Counted from the first letter of the stretch, positions 33,170 to 42,350 are shown. The stretch: DNA of 64,000 nt from Mycobacterium gordonae (GCF_001417955.2 NZ_LKTM01000310.1:124001-188000), one strand, 5' to 3'. Notes: generated by a model not told the origin, from the letters alone. Made by a program: numbers and translations.

Positions 33170-33958
33170 ATGGCACTCGAACAGTTCGAGCTAGAGGGTC
33201 AGGTCGCGATAGTCACCGGGGCCGGACGCGGCGTAGGTGCGGGCATCGCCAAAGTCCTTGCGGAAGCGGGTGCAACCGTGGTCGGTACCGCCCGCACATC
33301 GGCTGAGGTGGAGCAGACGGTGGAAGAGATCCAAGAGGCCGGCGGCAAGGGCCTCGCACTCACCGCCGACGCGCTCCTGCGCGCCGACAGCGAGCGCGTG
33401 GTGCAGACTGCGGTCGAGCAGTTCGGCCGCATCGACATCCTGGTCAACAACGTCGGTTTCGCGACCTACGGCCCATTCCTGGACCTCACCGACGACAACC
33501 TCCGGCAGACCTTCGAGTACTGCGTCACCTCTGCGTTCATCATGAGTCAGCTTGCGGTGCCCCACATGCTGCAGGTGGGACGGGGCTCCATTGTCAACAT
33601 CTCCTCCGGCGCCGGACGATTCGGGATCCGCGGATTGCTGCCCTACTCGGTGGCCAAGGGCGGGCTGGAAGCCCTGACGCGAGCCATGGCGCAGGAGTTG
33701 GCCCCCAAGATCCGGGTGAACGCCATCGCACTGGGTGCCTTCATGACGACCGGACTGCAGTCAAGCTTCGACCTGATGCCTGGCTCCGAGGAGAAGTTGA
33801 AGGAGTTGACGCCGCTGCATCGTATCGGCGACGTCGCAGATCTCGGCAGACTGACGTTGTACCTGTCCACCCGCGATTGTTATGCCACAAGTTCCACTTT
33901 CACCGTCGACGGTGGCCTGCAGGGACCCAATTCGTCGCTTCCGATTCCCGATCTGTGA
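33170..33958 (+). CDS. Short-chain dehydrogenase/reductase
   Basis: 262 residues, classical SDR. TGAGRGVG at 16-23, NNVG at 93-96 (for the NNAG motif), Ser145/146 and the active-site YSVAK (Tyr159, Lys163). First gene of a three-gene rightward operon with a DapB-like protein and a mycofactocin-type SDR, behind a motif A operator. Expected to oxidise or reduce a hydroxyl/keto group of a pathway intermediate. Confidence 0.9.
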   Translation: MALEQFELEGQVAIVTGAGRGVGAGIAKVLAEAGATVVGTARTSAEVEQTVEEIQEAGGKGLALTADALLRADSERVVQTAVEQFGRIDILVNNVGFATYGPFLDLTDDNLRQTFEYCVTSAFIMSQLAVPHMLQVGRGSIVNISSGAGRFGIRGLLPYSVAKGGLEALTRAMAQELAPKIRVNAIALGAFMTTGLQSSFDLMPGSEEKLKELTPLHRIGDVADLGRLTLYLSTRDCYATSSTFTVDGGLQGPNSSLPIPDL

Positions 33959-33988
33959 CCCGCACCGCCCGACCCAGGAGCAATCACA

Positions 33989-35068
33989 TTGGCAAACCAA
34001 GTCTTACGTGTAGCGCTGATTTCGACGGGCGGCGTCGGCAGCATCGCCTTGCGCGCGATCAACCGGCGCGGGCACCTCGATCTGGTCGGGGTCTGGGTGC
34101 ACAGTCCCGAGAAGGCGGGACGGGACGCCGGCGAGGTCGTCGGGCTCGGCCCCGTCGGCGTGACGACGACGGCTGATCTCGACGACATCATCAAGCTCAA
34201 GCCCGACTGCGCGGTTTACACGGCCACCAGCCCCGACATGGATGCGGCCGCGGTGCGCGACTACGTCCGCCTGCTCCGCGCGGGCATCAATGTGGTCACC
34301 ACGAACACGCCGGGAATGATGTTCCCCGACAGGTGGATTCCGGACCTGGCCGACCAGGTGCGGGCCGCGGCCCTGGCGGGCGGCGTCACGATCTACACCT
34401 CAGGTATCGAGCCGGGGTTCGCCGGCGACCAGTTCGCCGTCATGCTGTCGACGTTGTCCAATACCATCCGCTCGGTGCGGGCGCAGGAGATCTTCGACTA
34501 CTCGGCCTATCCCAACGAGTATCTGATGTTCGACGCAATGGGCTTCGGTCGCCCGCTGGACTTCACCCCGCTGCTGGAATTGGAGGGCGCACAGCAGTTT
34601 GCGTGGGGACCACCAATCGGTCTGGTGGCGCGAGCGCTGGGCGTCGAACTCGACAAGGTCACCGAAAACTACGAGCGCGTCACCACACCCAGGGACCTGC
34701 ACGTAGCGTGCGGCCTGATCCCCGCGGGCACCTGTGGGGCAGTGCGGGCCGAGACCACCGGGGTCGTCGACGGTCATCCGGTGATCACCATCGAGCACAT
34801 CAACCGCATGGCTCCCGACCTCGCACCCGAGTGGGCATCAGCGCCACACGGCACCTACCGCATCGTCATCGAGGGAGAGCCGCACATCGAGTGCGATCTT
34901 CGCTTCGGGACCGAGGGCACCGCGGCATCGGCGAATGACAGCGCCATGGAGGCAACGGCGATGCGCGTGGTCAACGCCATCCCCTACGTAGTCGAGGGCG
35001 CCCCGGGCATTGCGACATCGCTGGACCTGCCACTCACCGCGCCTCGCAACGCGTTGGATTTCGGTTAG
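33989..35068 (+). CDS. DapB-like NAD(P)-binding protein (dihydrodipicolinate-reductase fold), copy 1
   Basis: 359 residues with a TTG start backed by CCAGGAG upstream. N-terminal Rossmann segment VALISTGGVGSIALRAI, then LDLVGVWVHSPEKAGRDAGE, as in the DapB-like/2,4-diaminopentanoate-dehydrogenase-like proteins common in actinobacteria. Motif SGIEPGFAGDQFAV near 135-148 and the closing VVNAIPYVVEGAPGI are shared with the three other copies (37678, 40114, 42472). Actual substrate unknown; located between two SDR genes. Confidence 0.82.
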   Translation: MANQVLRVALISTGGVGSIALRAINRRGHLDLVGVWVHSPEKAGRDAGEVVGLGPVGVTTTADLDDIIKLKPDCAVYTATSPDMDAAAVRDYVRLLRAGINVVTTNTPGMMFPDRWIPDLADQVRAAALAGGVTIYTSGIEPGFAGDQFAVMLSTLSNTIRSVRAQEIFDYSAYPNEYLMFDAMGFGRPLDFTPLLELEGAQQFAWGPPIGLVARALGVELDKVTENYERVTTPRDLHVACGLIPAGTCGAVRAETTGVVDGHPVITIEHINRMAPDLAPEWASAPHGTYRIVIEGEPHIECDLRFGTEGTAASANDSAMEATAMRVVNAIPYVVEGAPGIATSLDLPLTAPRNALDFG

Positions 35069-35071
35069 CCG

Positions 35072-35896
35072 ATGAGCACAGACATGACCGGCAAGGTCGC
35101 ATTCATCACCGGGGCCGCCCGTGGCCAGGGCCGCGCTCACGCCGTCAGGTTGAGCGCCGAAGGCGCCGACGTCATCCTCGTCGACATTGCAGGCCCGCTG
35201 CCGCCGAGCGTCCCCTACGATTCGGCCACCCCCGAGGATTTGGCCGAAACGGCGGCACTGGTCGCCGCCAACGGCAGGCGCGCCGTCACGGCGATCGTCG
35301 ACACCCGCGACCACGATGCCCTCTGCGGTGCGGTCAACGAGGCAGTCGCCGAACTCGGCCGGCTGGACGTGATCGTCGCCAACGCGGGAATCTGCTGTCC
35401 GGCCGCCTGGGATCGAATTTCCCCGAGGGACTTTCAGGACACCGTCGCCATCAACTTGACAGGGACCTGGAACACGGTAATGGCCGGTGCCAAGCACATC
35501 ATCGCCGGCGGGCGCGGCGGGTCGATCATTCTGATCGGATCGGTGGCCGGTGTGAAGGTGGAGCCGTTCATGGTCGCCTACACCGCAAGCAAGCACGGGG
35601 TCACCGGGCTCGCCCGGTCGTTCGCGGTGGAATTGGGCCGCTACAACATTCGCGTGAACAGCCTTCATCCCGGTTCGGTCGCGACGCCGATGGGCACTGG
35701 CCGGATGATCGAAGCCATGCAGGAGGCCGCAGACACATATGCGCACCCGCAATACGGATTCAGCAAGCAACTCATGCCCAACGCGGTGACAATGCCCGAG
35801 GATGTCGCGAATGCGGTCGCGTGGCTGGCCTCAGACGAGTCGAAATTCGTTACCGCTGCCGCGATTTCCGTTGATGTCGGGGTCGCTCAGGCTTAG
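35072..35896 (+). CDS. Mycofactocin-type SDR
   Basis: 274 residues. Starts with GKVAFITGAARGQGRAHAVRL and carries the insertion ATPEDLAET (about 52-60) after the first nucleotide-binding segment; both are diagnostic of mycofactocin-coupled SDRs, which hold NAD tightly and pass electrons to mycofactocin. Active site YTASK (Tyr170, Lys174); closes VTAAAISVDVGVAQA. It starts 3 bases after the DapB-like gene. Likely an alcohol/ketone dehydrogenase recycled through mycofactocin (known for the family, inferred here). Confidence 0.88.
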   Translation: MSTDMTGKVAFITGAARGQGRAHAVRLSAEGADVILVDIAGPLPPSVPYDSATPEDLAETAALVAANGRRAVTAIVDTRDHDALCGAVNEAVAELGRLDVIVANAGICCPAAWDRISPRDFQDTVAINLTGTWNTVMAGAKHIIAGGRGGSIILIGSVAGVKVEPFMVAYTASKHGVTGLARSFAVELGRYNIRVNSLHPGSVATPMGTGRMIEAMQEAADTYAHPQYGFSKQLMPNAVTMPEDVANAVAWLASDESKFVTAAAISVDVGVAQA

Positions 35897-35995
35897 CGGC
35901 AGTTGCGCGTCCCCGCGGAGACAAGCGTGAGCTCGGCATGAAAGTTGTATCAGGCGGTCGCGGACTCGGTGAATGACGGAGTTCATGGCCTCTTG

Positions 35996-36011
35996 GAGAA
36001 TAATAATTCTC
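35996..36011. promoter_or_regulatory. Motif A operator, perfect palindrome (GAGAATAATAATTCTC)
   Basis: Perfect 6-4-6 inverted repeat 44 bp before the SDR at 36055; an additional GAGAAT half site follows at about 36018. It is the rightmost clear motif A copy and sits in the 158-bp gap after the mycofactocin-type SDR. Confidence 0.66.
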
Positions 36012-36054
36012 GCATGCGAGAATCGGTGCAACTCGGGCATGAAGGAATCAGGTG

Positions 36055-36825
36055 ATGCAAGACCTGCACTGCAATCTGGCGGGGACACGGATGCTGATCA
36101 TCGGGGCGTCCTCGGGAATCGGCCAGGCGTTGGCTCATGCCGCCCATTACCGGGGCGCTGAAGTGGCGCTCGCTGCACGCCGAGTGGATTTACTCGAGGA
36201 CCTGGCAGATCAACTCTCCGGATCCGCCTACGAGCTAGATGTTTCCGACCCTGATGCGATCGAAGGGGTGATCAACGACGTCGCGACCGTGTTCGGCAGC
36301 CTCGACGCGGTGGTGTTCACCAGTGCCGTGGTGCCGTTCGCGCTGATCGAAGAAACTGATGTGGAGACATGGCTGCACGCCTACGCCGTCAATGCTGTGG
36401 GCGCCTCCCACGTGCTTCGGACCGCTCTACCCCACCTGTCCGAAAACGCGACGATCCTCGTCGCGTCGAGTGACGACGTCGGCCGGCCCCGAGCGGGAGT
36501 TGCCGCGTACCACGCAAGCAAGGCTGCGCTCGACGAGATTCTGCGCTCCTGGCGGGCCGAGCACCCTGGTCTCGGGCTGATCCGGGTGAGCGTCGGACCC
36601 ACCTGCGACACCGAAATACTGCGTGGTGCCGATCGCGACTTGCTCGCCAACTTGTACCGCGCCTGGGCGCGGGAAGGCCAGATCCCGGTCGAGATGTCCG
36701 CGGTAGAGGACGTTGCCAACGCGATGCTCTCCCTGATCGCGGTTGCCCGGGCGAATCCCACTGTGATCAGCGAGATCGTGCACCTGGCCCCACGAATCGT
36801 CAAGCCTCAGTTGGCTCGCGGCTAA
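36055..36825 (+). CDS. Short-chain dehydrogenase/reductase
   Basis: 256 residues from ATG 36055, chosen over GTG 36052 for its distance to AAGGA. GASSGIG at 17-23, active-site YHASK (Tyr152, Lys156) and Ser138/139. It has lost the usual C-terminal VDGG motif, ending instead HLAPRIVKPQLARG, so it belongs to an extended-tail group. Related in length and style to the SDR at 44518 (both have LxxLV-type helices before the active site). Followed by another SDR after 36 bases. Confidence 0.86.
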   Translation: MQDLHCNLAGTRMLIIGASSGIGQALAHAAHYRGAEVALAARRVDLLEDLADQLSGSAYELDVSDPDAIEGVINDVATVFGSLDAVVFTSAVVPFALIEETDVETWLHAYAVNAVGASHVLRTALPHLSENATILVASSDDVGRPRAGVAAYHASKAALDEILRSWRAEHPGLGLIRVSVGPTCDTEILRGADRDLLANLYRAWAREGQIPVEMSAVEDVANAMLSLIAVARANPTVISEIVHLAPRIVKPQLARG

Positions 36826-36861
36826 GCATCCGCCGGGCCCATCACGAAGGACCAAAACACA

Positions 36862-37665
36862 ATGGATCTTGGTTTCGCGGGTGCTACGGCTGTCGTGACC
36901 GGAGGCAGCAAGGGAATGGGGCTTGCCATCGCCGAAACCCTTGGTGCCGAAGGCGCTTCGGTGGCAATCATGGCCCGGGGCAGGGACGCTCTGGACTGCG
37001 CCGCGGAGCGGGTCCGACGGGCCGGCGCTCCCGAAGTGCTGGCGCTCAGCGTCGACATGGTGGACCCCGAGTCCATTAAGTCGTCATTCGCGTCCGTCCG
37101 CGACGCCTGGGGCAGGCTGAATGTATTGGTGCATACCGTCGGTCCGAGCGCAGGCTCGTTCGAGGACCTCTCCGACGACGACTGGCACGCCGCCTTCAAC
37201 CTCGGCACGCTCTCCGCCGTACGCTCGGTCCGGGCCGCGCTGCCTATGCTCCGATCGGCCCCGTGGGCCCGGGTGGTGACCTTGTCAGCGCATTCCATCC
37301 AGCGCCAGAGCACTCGCCTCGTCGCCTACACGGCCGTGAAATCCGCACTTTCGAGCTTCACCAAGAATCTCTCCAAGAGCCTCGGCTCCGAGGGCATCCT
37401 GGTCAACTGTGTCTGCCCCGGTACGATCGTCACCGCCAGTTTCACCGAGATCCTGCGCGACGTGCTGGCGGCCGACGGACTGGACTCTTCAGATCCGAGG
37501 GACGTGATGACATGGGTCGAGGCCACCTACGGCCATCCCTGTGACGTGGGCCGTGCCGGGCTTCCCGAGGAGATCGCCTCCGTCACCGCATATCTGGCGT
37601 CACAACGCAACGGCTACGTGACAGGAGCCACGGTCAACGTAGATGGCGGATCGGACTTCATCTGA
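36862..37665 (+). CDS. Short-chain dehydrogenase/reductase
   Basis: 267 residues. TGGSKGMG at 13-20, HTVG for NNAG at 91-94, Ser142, active-site YTAVK (Tyr156, Lys160), and a normal VDGGSDFI end. A longer loop near 200-225 (LAADGLDSSDPRDVMTW) covers the active site as in several ring-diol and hydroxy-steroid dehydrogenases. Second gene of the unit with the SDR at 36055. Convergent with the DapB-like gene at 37678. Confidence 0.88.
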   Translation: MDLGFAGATAVVTGGSKGMGLAIAETLGAEGASVAIMARGRDALDCAAERVRRAGAPEVLALSVDMVDPESIKSSFASVRDAWGRLNVLVHTVGPSAGSFEDLSDDDWHAAFNLGTLSAVRSVRAALPMLRSAPWARVVTLSAHSIQRQSTRLVAYTAVKSALSSFTKNLSKSLGSEGILVNCVCPGTIVTASFTEILRDVLAADGLDSSDPRDVMTWVEATYGHPCDVGRAGLPEEIASVTAYLASQRNGYVTGATVNVDGGSDFI

Positions 37666-37677
37666 TGCGAACGCCGC

Positions 37678-38742
37678 CTACGGCGTGGATACCACACCGC
37701 GCTCAGCCCAGTGCGCGACAAACGGACCAATCGTCGAAAGATCGTAGAGTCCCGGCTGTGCCGCAACCACACTCGGAATCGCGTTGACGGCATGCATGGC
37801 AGTGGCCAGGCAGCCTTGCTTCGCGTGATCCTCATCGTGTGCACCGATCACCAGATGAAGGCTTATGTTGGGCCTACCCTCGAATGTCACCCCGTAGCCG
37901 GTTTCCGTCGGCCAGCTCGGGGCCAGGTCGTCGGCCATCCTAGTGAGATGTTCAACCGCCAAGGCGGTTTCGCCGCAGTCGACCTCTACGCCGAAGCGCA
38001 TTGCACCCACTGCTCCCGCCGGGATCTCACCGGCAGCCACTGTCAACGCTCTTGGCGTCGTGGCGACCTCGCGGAATCCGGTGACGGATTGGATCTGCAA
38101 TCCGAGAGCCTGTGCCATCACAGTAGCGGTACCGATCCATGCGCTCGCGGCGTAGTTGGTGTCAGCCAGCAACGGGGTGGTGTCATCCGGCGCGTGACCG
38201 AATCCCATTGCGTTGAAGATCAGGTCGTGGCTGGCATAGGTCGAGTAGTTCAGCACCTCGCGCACACTGATCCGGCTTGTGCGCTCGGTGAGCCGGGACA
38301 GGACTGGCGCCAACGACTCACCGATGAAGCCTGGATAAAGACCAAGCCCGAGAAATGATGAATTGCCTGATTGACAGGCATTTTCGATGCTCTCCGCGAG
38401 CGACTGGTGCAGCGAGCGGGGATGGACGAACCGGCTCCCGGTTGCCACCACGTTCTTGCCTGACGCGAGCAGGTCACAGACGTCCGCAAAACAGCCGGCG
38501 GTGTCGGTCTCGACCTTGCCCATGTAGAGCACCACGTCGGCGTCGGTTGCGATGACCGCATCGCGATCGGCCGAAGTCGACACGCCCGTGTCGGGCAAAC
38601 CGCACAGCGCGCCCGCATCGATGCGCGCCTTCGCCGGGTCATACACGCGCACTCCGGCGAGCTCCAGGTCCGGCCGACCCAAGATATGTCGCAACGACAT
38701 CATCCCGGTCACCCCGGTCGCCCACTGGATAACGCGAGTCAT
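37678..38742 (-). CDS. DapB-like NAD(P)-binding protein, copy 2
   Basis: 354 residues from ATG 38742; GAGGAG of the ribosome site overlaps the stop of the P450 upstream. Rossmann motif VIQWATGVTGMMSLRHIL, then AGVRVYDPAKARIDAGALCG, LYPGFIGESLAPVLSRL, and at the end HAVNAIPSVVAAQPGLYD. Same family as copies at 33989, 40114 and 42472. Cotranscribed with the P450; both are controlled from the gap holding two motif B sites. Function unknown. Confidence 0.83.
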   Translation of the reverse strand: MTRVIQWATGVTGMMSLRHILGRPDLELAGVRVYDPAKARIDAGALCGLPDTGVSTSADRDAVIATDADVVLYMGKVETDTAGCFADVCDLLASGKNVVATGSRFVHPRSLHQSLAESIENACQSGNSSFLGLGLYPGFIGESLAPVLSRLTERTSRISVREVLNYSTYASHDLIFNAMGFGHAPDDTTPLLADTNYAASAWIGTATVMAQALGLQIQSVTGFREVATTPRALTVAAGEIPAGAVGAMRFGVEVDCGETALAVEHLTRMADDLAPSWPTETGYGVTFEGRPNISLHLVIGAHDEDHAKQGCLATAMHAVNAIPSVVAAQPGLYDLSTIGPFVAHWAERGVVSTP

Positions 38743-38756
38743 GTCAGGCGATCTCC

Positions 38757-39995
38757 TCAATCCCAGACCACGTCGAGCCGCGGCGGCGACCGGAACAGCG
38801 TGCCGGTCACGAAGGGCGCAGGCGCCCGGGGATCGAGCCGCAACCCTGGCAGCTCGTCGAACAGCGCGTTGAAGATGGTCGCACTCTCCAGCCGGGCTAG
38901 GTGCATACCCAGGCAGACGTGCGCACCATGGCCAAAACCGATGTGCGGCATGCGATCCCGGAATATATCGAAAGATTCAGCATCCGCCCAGCGTGTCTCG
39001 TCATGGTTGGCGCTGCCGAGGTTCACCATCATCGTCGAACCCTTCGGGAGCTCCAGCCCGAAAAACTCGGTGTCCACGCTGACTTCGCGAATGAAATTGA
39101 GCAGTGGCGTCTCCCACCGGATGCCTTCCTCGATCGCCTGCGGTAACAGATCGCGGTCGGTGCGCACCGCAGCGAATTGGTCAGGGTGTGTCAGCAAAGC
39201 CATCGCAAGGCTGGCAGTCGAACGCGACGTGGTCTCCGCTCCCGCGGGAAGCAGGTTGCGCATGAACCCGTAGATCTGCTCGTCCGACATCTTGACGCCG
39301 TCGATCTCCGCCTGCGACAGGATGGTGACCATATCGTCCTTCGGCGACTTGCGCCGGTCGGCGAGCACCTCGATGAAGTACTCCTTCATGTCCGCCGAGG
39401 CCTTCAGCGCGGTTCCCATATCGGCGCGAAAACCCAGTAGGTCGATGGCCAGGCGATGAAACTCCCCGATATCGGCCTCCGGTAATCCGAGGAGCGCCGC
39501 GATGATCCGCACCGGAATCGGCATGAACACGGCGTCGACCAAATCGGCACGCTTGTCACGGCGGAACTTTGCAATCGTTCGATCGACCAGTGGGCCCACC
39601 AACTCAGCGCCCCACCGCTTCATCGATGATCGTGCGAAAGCGAATTCGTGCAATTTGCGGTATGTCGCATGCTCAGGTTCCTGCATCTCAAGGATGGTCG
39701 GGCCCTGCAACGGCCGCATCATGTCCTCGTAGATCCGGGTACTGAAAGTGATGTTGTCAGTGAAGACTGCCTTCACGGCGTCGAACGAGTACGCCGTGAA
39801 GGTCTTTCTGCCGTCAGCCCCGATCGCGGGAACGCCCATCTCCGGCCACCCCGGGTGGACGGCCGCCTTTGCACGAAGTTCGCGTAACAGCGGATAGGGG
39901 CTTGCGTCGCCGTCGGCGCCCATTCCGGCGTTGAATTTCGCCTGCGCGTCGCGGATGCGCCGATCGATGTCATCGGCGATTGTCGGCTCGGTCAC
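38757..39995 (-). CDS. Cytochrome P450
   Basis: 412 residues from GTG 39995, which has GGAGG upstream; the open frame runs on to 40178 but that would cross the motif B operators. I-helix PAGAETTSR, ExxR in EEGIRWE, haem loop FGHGAHVCLGMHLARLE. Hydroxylation of the module-B substrate is likely. Divergent from the DapB-like gene at 40114. Confidence 0.9.
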   Translation of the reverse strand: MTEPTIADDIDRRIRDAQAKFNAGMGADGDASPYPLLRELRAKAAVHPGWPEMGVPAIGADGRKTFTAYSFDAVKAVFTDNITFSTRIYEDMMRPLQGPTILEMQEPEHATYRKLHEFAFARSSMKRWGAELVGPLVDRTIAKFRRDKRADLVDAVFMPIPVRIIAALLGLPEADIGEFHRLAIDLLGFRADMGTALKASADMKEYFIEVLADRRKSPKDDMVTILSQAEIDGVKMSDEQIYGFMRNLLPAGAETTSRSTASLAMALLTHPDQFAAVRTDRDLLPQAIEEGIRWETPLLNFIREVSVDTEFFGLELPKGSTMMVNLGSANHDETRWADAESFDIFRDRMPHIGFGHGAHVCLGMHLARLESATIFNALFDELPGLRLDPRAPAPFVTGTLFRSPPRLDVVWD

Positions 39996-40018
39996 CCTGC
40001 CACCTCCGCGAAGGGAGT

Positions 40019-40063
40019 TCAACATACATTCCGTCGGTTGCAAACCTACATGATGTATGTTGA
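40019..40063. promoter_or_regulatory. Motif B double operator (outer arms TCAACATACAT / ATGTATGTTGA)
   Basis: Outer perfect 11-bp inverted arms at 40019-40029 and 40053-40063. Read in the 6-9-6 layout of the other motif B copies this is two adjacent sites: CAACAT-N9-CGGTTG at 40020-40040 and AAACCT-N9-ATGTTG at 40042-40062. Located in the 118-bp divergent gap between the P450 (leftward) and the DapB-like gene at 40114, so it can control both. Probable target of the TetR at 43652. Confidence 0.62.
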
Positions 40064-40113
40064 GTCGACGAGCACCCCTGCCAAATCGCGAAAGAGCAAC
40101 CTGGAGAATTTGA

Positions 40114-41187
40114 TTGGTTATTCGAGTCGCACAGTGGGCGACCGGTGCGGTCGGTCGACCCGCACTACAGGAACTCATTGAAAATCCGCATTATCAGCTG
40201 GTGGGTGTGCTGGTCTACGATCCGCAAAAGGCCGGTGCCGATGCGGGCGCCCTGTGTGGCCTACCGCCGGCAACGGGTGTACTCGCCACGACGGACAAGG
40301 ACGAGATCATCGCGACAGGCGCTGACGTCGTCGTGCACGCCGCCAGCAAGGCTCACGCCGTGGAGACCAACGCCGAGGACATCTGCCGCCTGCTCACCGC
40401 GGGCACCAGTGTCATCACCACAACCTCCTACAACCACTTGCCGACCTATGGCGCGGAAACTCAGTCGGCATTCGTTCAGGCCTGTCGGCAGGGCAGGTCA
40501 CGTTTTCATGCCGCCGGCGAGAACCCGGGCTTCATGTTCGAGCGGCTCGTCGCGACGGTGACCGGGCTCAGCAAGACTATCGACCGCATAGACCTCTATG
40601 AGGCAACTGACGTTTCGGCTGTCGACAGTCGGCCGATGCTGGTCGACCTGATGGGCATGGGCCGTCCGCCAGCGGACGTCACCGTTGACTCGCCGATCAT
40701 CGGGAAGCTGGACATGGCCTACCGCCAGGCCCTCAATGCCACTGCCGACGTTCTCGGGGTCAACCTGTCGCATATCGACGTGGCGGTCGACGCCACCACA
40801 CTCCCCTACGACCTGGAGGTGCCGGCCGGCACCATCGCCGCCGGAACAGTTGTCGGCCAGCGTTTCTCGTGGGTAGGCCATTGGTCGGGCCGTCCGCTGC
40901 TGGCCGTCCACGAGGAATGGGTGTTGACTCGCGACCTCCCCCAGTGGGGCATGGCGCCGCTGGGGCCCGGCGAGAAGGCGCCCTTGATCCGGGCGGTAAT
41001 CAAGGGTGAGCCGAGTTTTGAGCTTCAGCTTGACGTGGGTTTCGACGGTTCACCGCACGTGGGCCGACATGCCATGCCAGGTCACCTGATGATCGCGATG
41101 GGAGCGGTCCGCGCCATTCCCTACGTGCTTGCACAGCCGCCCGGCATCGTCACCGCGCCGGTGTTCGGCGCGATCCAACTAGCTTGA
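40114..41187 (+). CDS. DapB-like NAD(P)-binding protein, copy 3
   Basis: 357 residues with a TTG start and GGAG eight bases upstream. VIRVAQWATGAVGRPALQELI at the N-terminus, GVLVYDPQKAGADAGALCG, ENPGFMFERLVATVTGL near 135-151, and AVRAIPYVLAQPPGIVTA at the end. Copies 2 and 3 share WATG and DAGALCG and flank the same operator. Ends overlap convergently by 9 bases with the binding-protein gene. Role unknown. Confidence 0.83.
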   Translation: MVIRVAQWATGAVGRPALQELIENPHYQLVGVLVYDPQKAGADAGALCGLPPATGVLATTDKDEIIATGADVVVHAASKAHAVETNAEDICRLLTAGTSVITTTSYNHLPTYGAETQSAFVQACRQGRSRFHAAGENPGFMFERLVATVTGLSKTIDRIDLYEATDVSAVDSRPMLVDLMGMGRPPADVTVDSPIIGKLDMAYRQALNATADVLGVNLSHIDVAVDATTLPYDLEVPAGTIAAGTVVGQRFSWVGHWSGRPLLAVHEEWVLTRDLPQWGMAPLGPGEKAPLIRAVIKGEPSFELQLDVGFDGSPHVGRHAMPGHLMIAMGAVRAIPYVLAQPPGIVTAPVFGAIQLA

Positions 41188-42324
41188 GGCGCAAGCGACC
41201 GCGCGTGCGATGTGATCACTGGGCGCAGCGTGGAAGACGTGTGCGCTGCCGTCCGCCAACACCTTTCGCGCGACCAGATAATCGGAACCCATCCAGCCCT
41301 GTCGGATGAAGCGACCGAAACGCAGGAATGTTCCCGGGGCGCCGCTGGCCGACGGCACGAGTTTCACCTGCTCCATCCCGTTCTTCACACCCTCGCCCGT
41401 GAGCGGGCGCGCGGCGGCGAGACCGCGCACGATCACGGTGGCGGCGTCGTGGGACAGGCCCGGCATCGAGTTTCCGGGCCGGCGACCAAAGCGAGCCTCG
41501 AATCGGTCGAGGAAGCCCTGGCCTACGGTATTCCGTTCGTCGTAGCTGTCCAGGCCGATCCAGCCGGACAGGTGGCGCATCCATTCCGCGTTGATGTGGG
41601 CCATTTCGAACGCGGTCGTGGTGTAGCGCGGCGGGTCCCAACCCGCGGCCAGCAACGCATCCGTGAAACCCCACAGGCCGTGTCCGAACCCGACATGCAC
41701 CAGCGCGTCGGGTTCGGCTGCGCGCAACGTGGTCACAGTCTCGGACTTGTCGGCTTCGACCTGGGGAATCGGCACGGTGGCAACGATCTTCAGGCCTGCC
41801 GCGTCGTAGGCTCGCTGGGCAAAGGCGAGATACTCCTTTCCGATCAGCGACGACTCGTAGGCTATTGCGATCCGTGTGCGGCCGTCGCCGATCATCACCG
41901 CGGCCAGCATTACCGGCTCCTCGGCCATCGAGTTCGAGCCGTTGTTCAGGGCGAAGCACCATTCGCCGAGTGCGCCCTCGGAGCCCGAGAGAGTAACGAT
42001 GGGAACCCGGGCGGTGGTCTCCACGTGGGAACGCAGCGGCACAACGTTGTCCGACACCCACGGTCCGTAGATGACCAGGCAACCCTCCGCCACCAGTTCG
42101 TCGAAGGCTCTTTCGACGGCGAGGTACGTGCCGTTCGGCAACCCGACGACATCGCGCGAGACGAGTTCGACCGGGCGGTCAATCAGCCCGCCGGCGAAGG
42201 CCTCGTCCATGACCAGACGCAGTGCGTCGATGGTGTCGTTATCGGTGTCACCTTTGGTCGGATAGTCATTCAGCAGGCCGACTTTGAGAGGCGCGACCGA
42301 ACCGTATGCGCGAACGTCTGCCAT
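41179..42324 (-). CDS. Periplasmic-binding-protein-fold protein without signal peptide (amide/branched-chain-amino-acid type)
   Basis: 381 residues from ATG 42324. Type I binding-protein fold of the LivJ/AmiC kind: LKVGLLNDYP at the start, VIYGPWVSDN near 88, ALNNGSNSMAEEPV, AFEMAHINAEWM, and ARPLTGEGVKNGM near the end. There is no N-terminal hydrophobic segment, lipobox or arginine-twin motif, and no permease or ATPase gene nearby. So it is either a cytoplasmic sensor like AmiC or an enzyme-like ligand sink. A motif B operator ends 6 bases before its ATG. Confidence 0.8.
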   Translation of the reverse strand: MADVRAYGSVAPLKVGLLNDYPTKGDTDNDTIDALRLVMDEAFAGGLIDRPVELVSRDVVGLPNGTYLAVERAFDELVAEGCLVIYGPWVSDNVVPLRSHVETTARVPIVTLSGSEGALGEWCFALNNGSNSMAEEPVMLAAVMIGDGRTRIAIAYESSLIGKEYLAFAQRAYDAAGLKIVATVPIPQVEADKSETVTTLRAAEPDALVHVGFGHGLWGFTDALLAAGWDPPRYTTTAFEMAHINAEWMRHLSGWIGLDSYDERNTVGQGFLDRFEARFGRRPGNSMPGLSHDAATVIVRGLAAARPLTGEGVKNGMEQVKLVPSASGAPGTFLRFGRFIRQGWMGSDYLVARKVLADGSAHVFHAAPSDHIARAVACASS

Positions 42325-42329
42325 AGGGG

Positions 42330-42350
42330 CAACATACAGCATGAAGGTTG
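42330..42350. promoter_or_regulatory. Motif B operator candidate (CAACAT-N9-AGGTTG)
   Basis: 6-9-6 inverted repeat with two mismatches, immediately upstream of the binding-protein gene start (42324, leftward) and within the divergent gap to the DapB-like gene at 42472. Confidence 0.52.
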
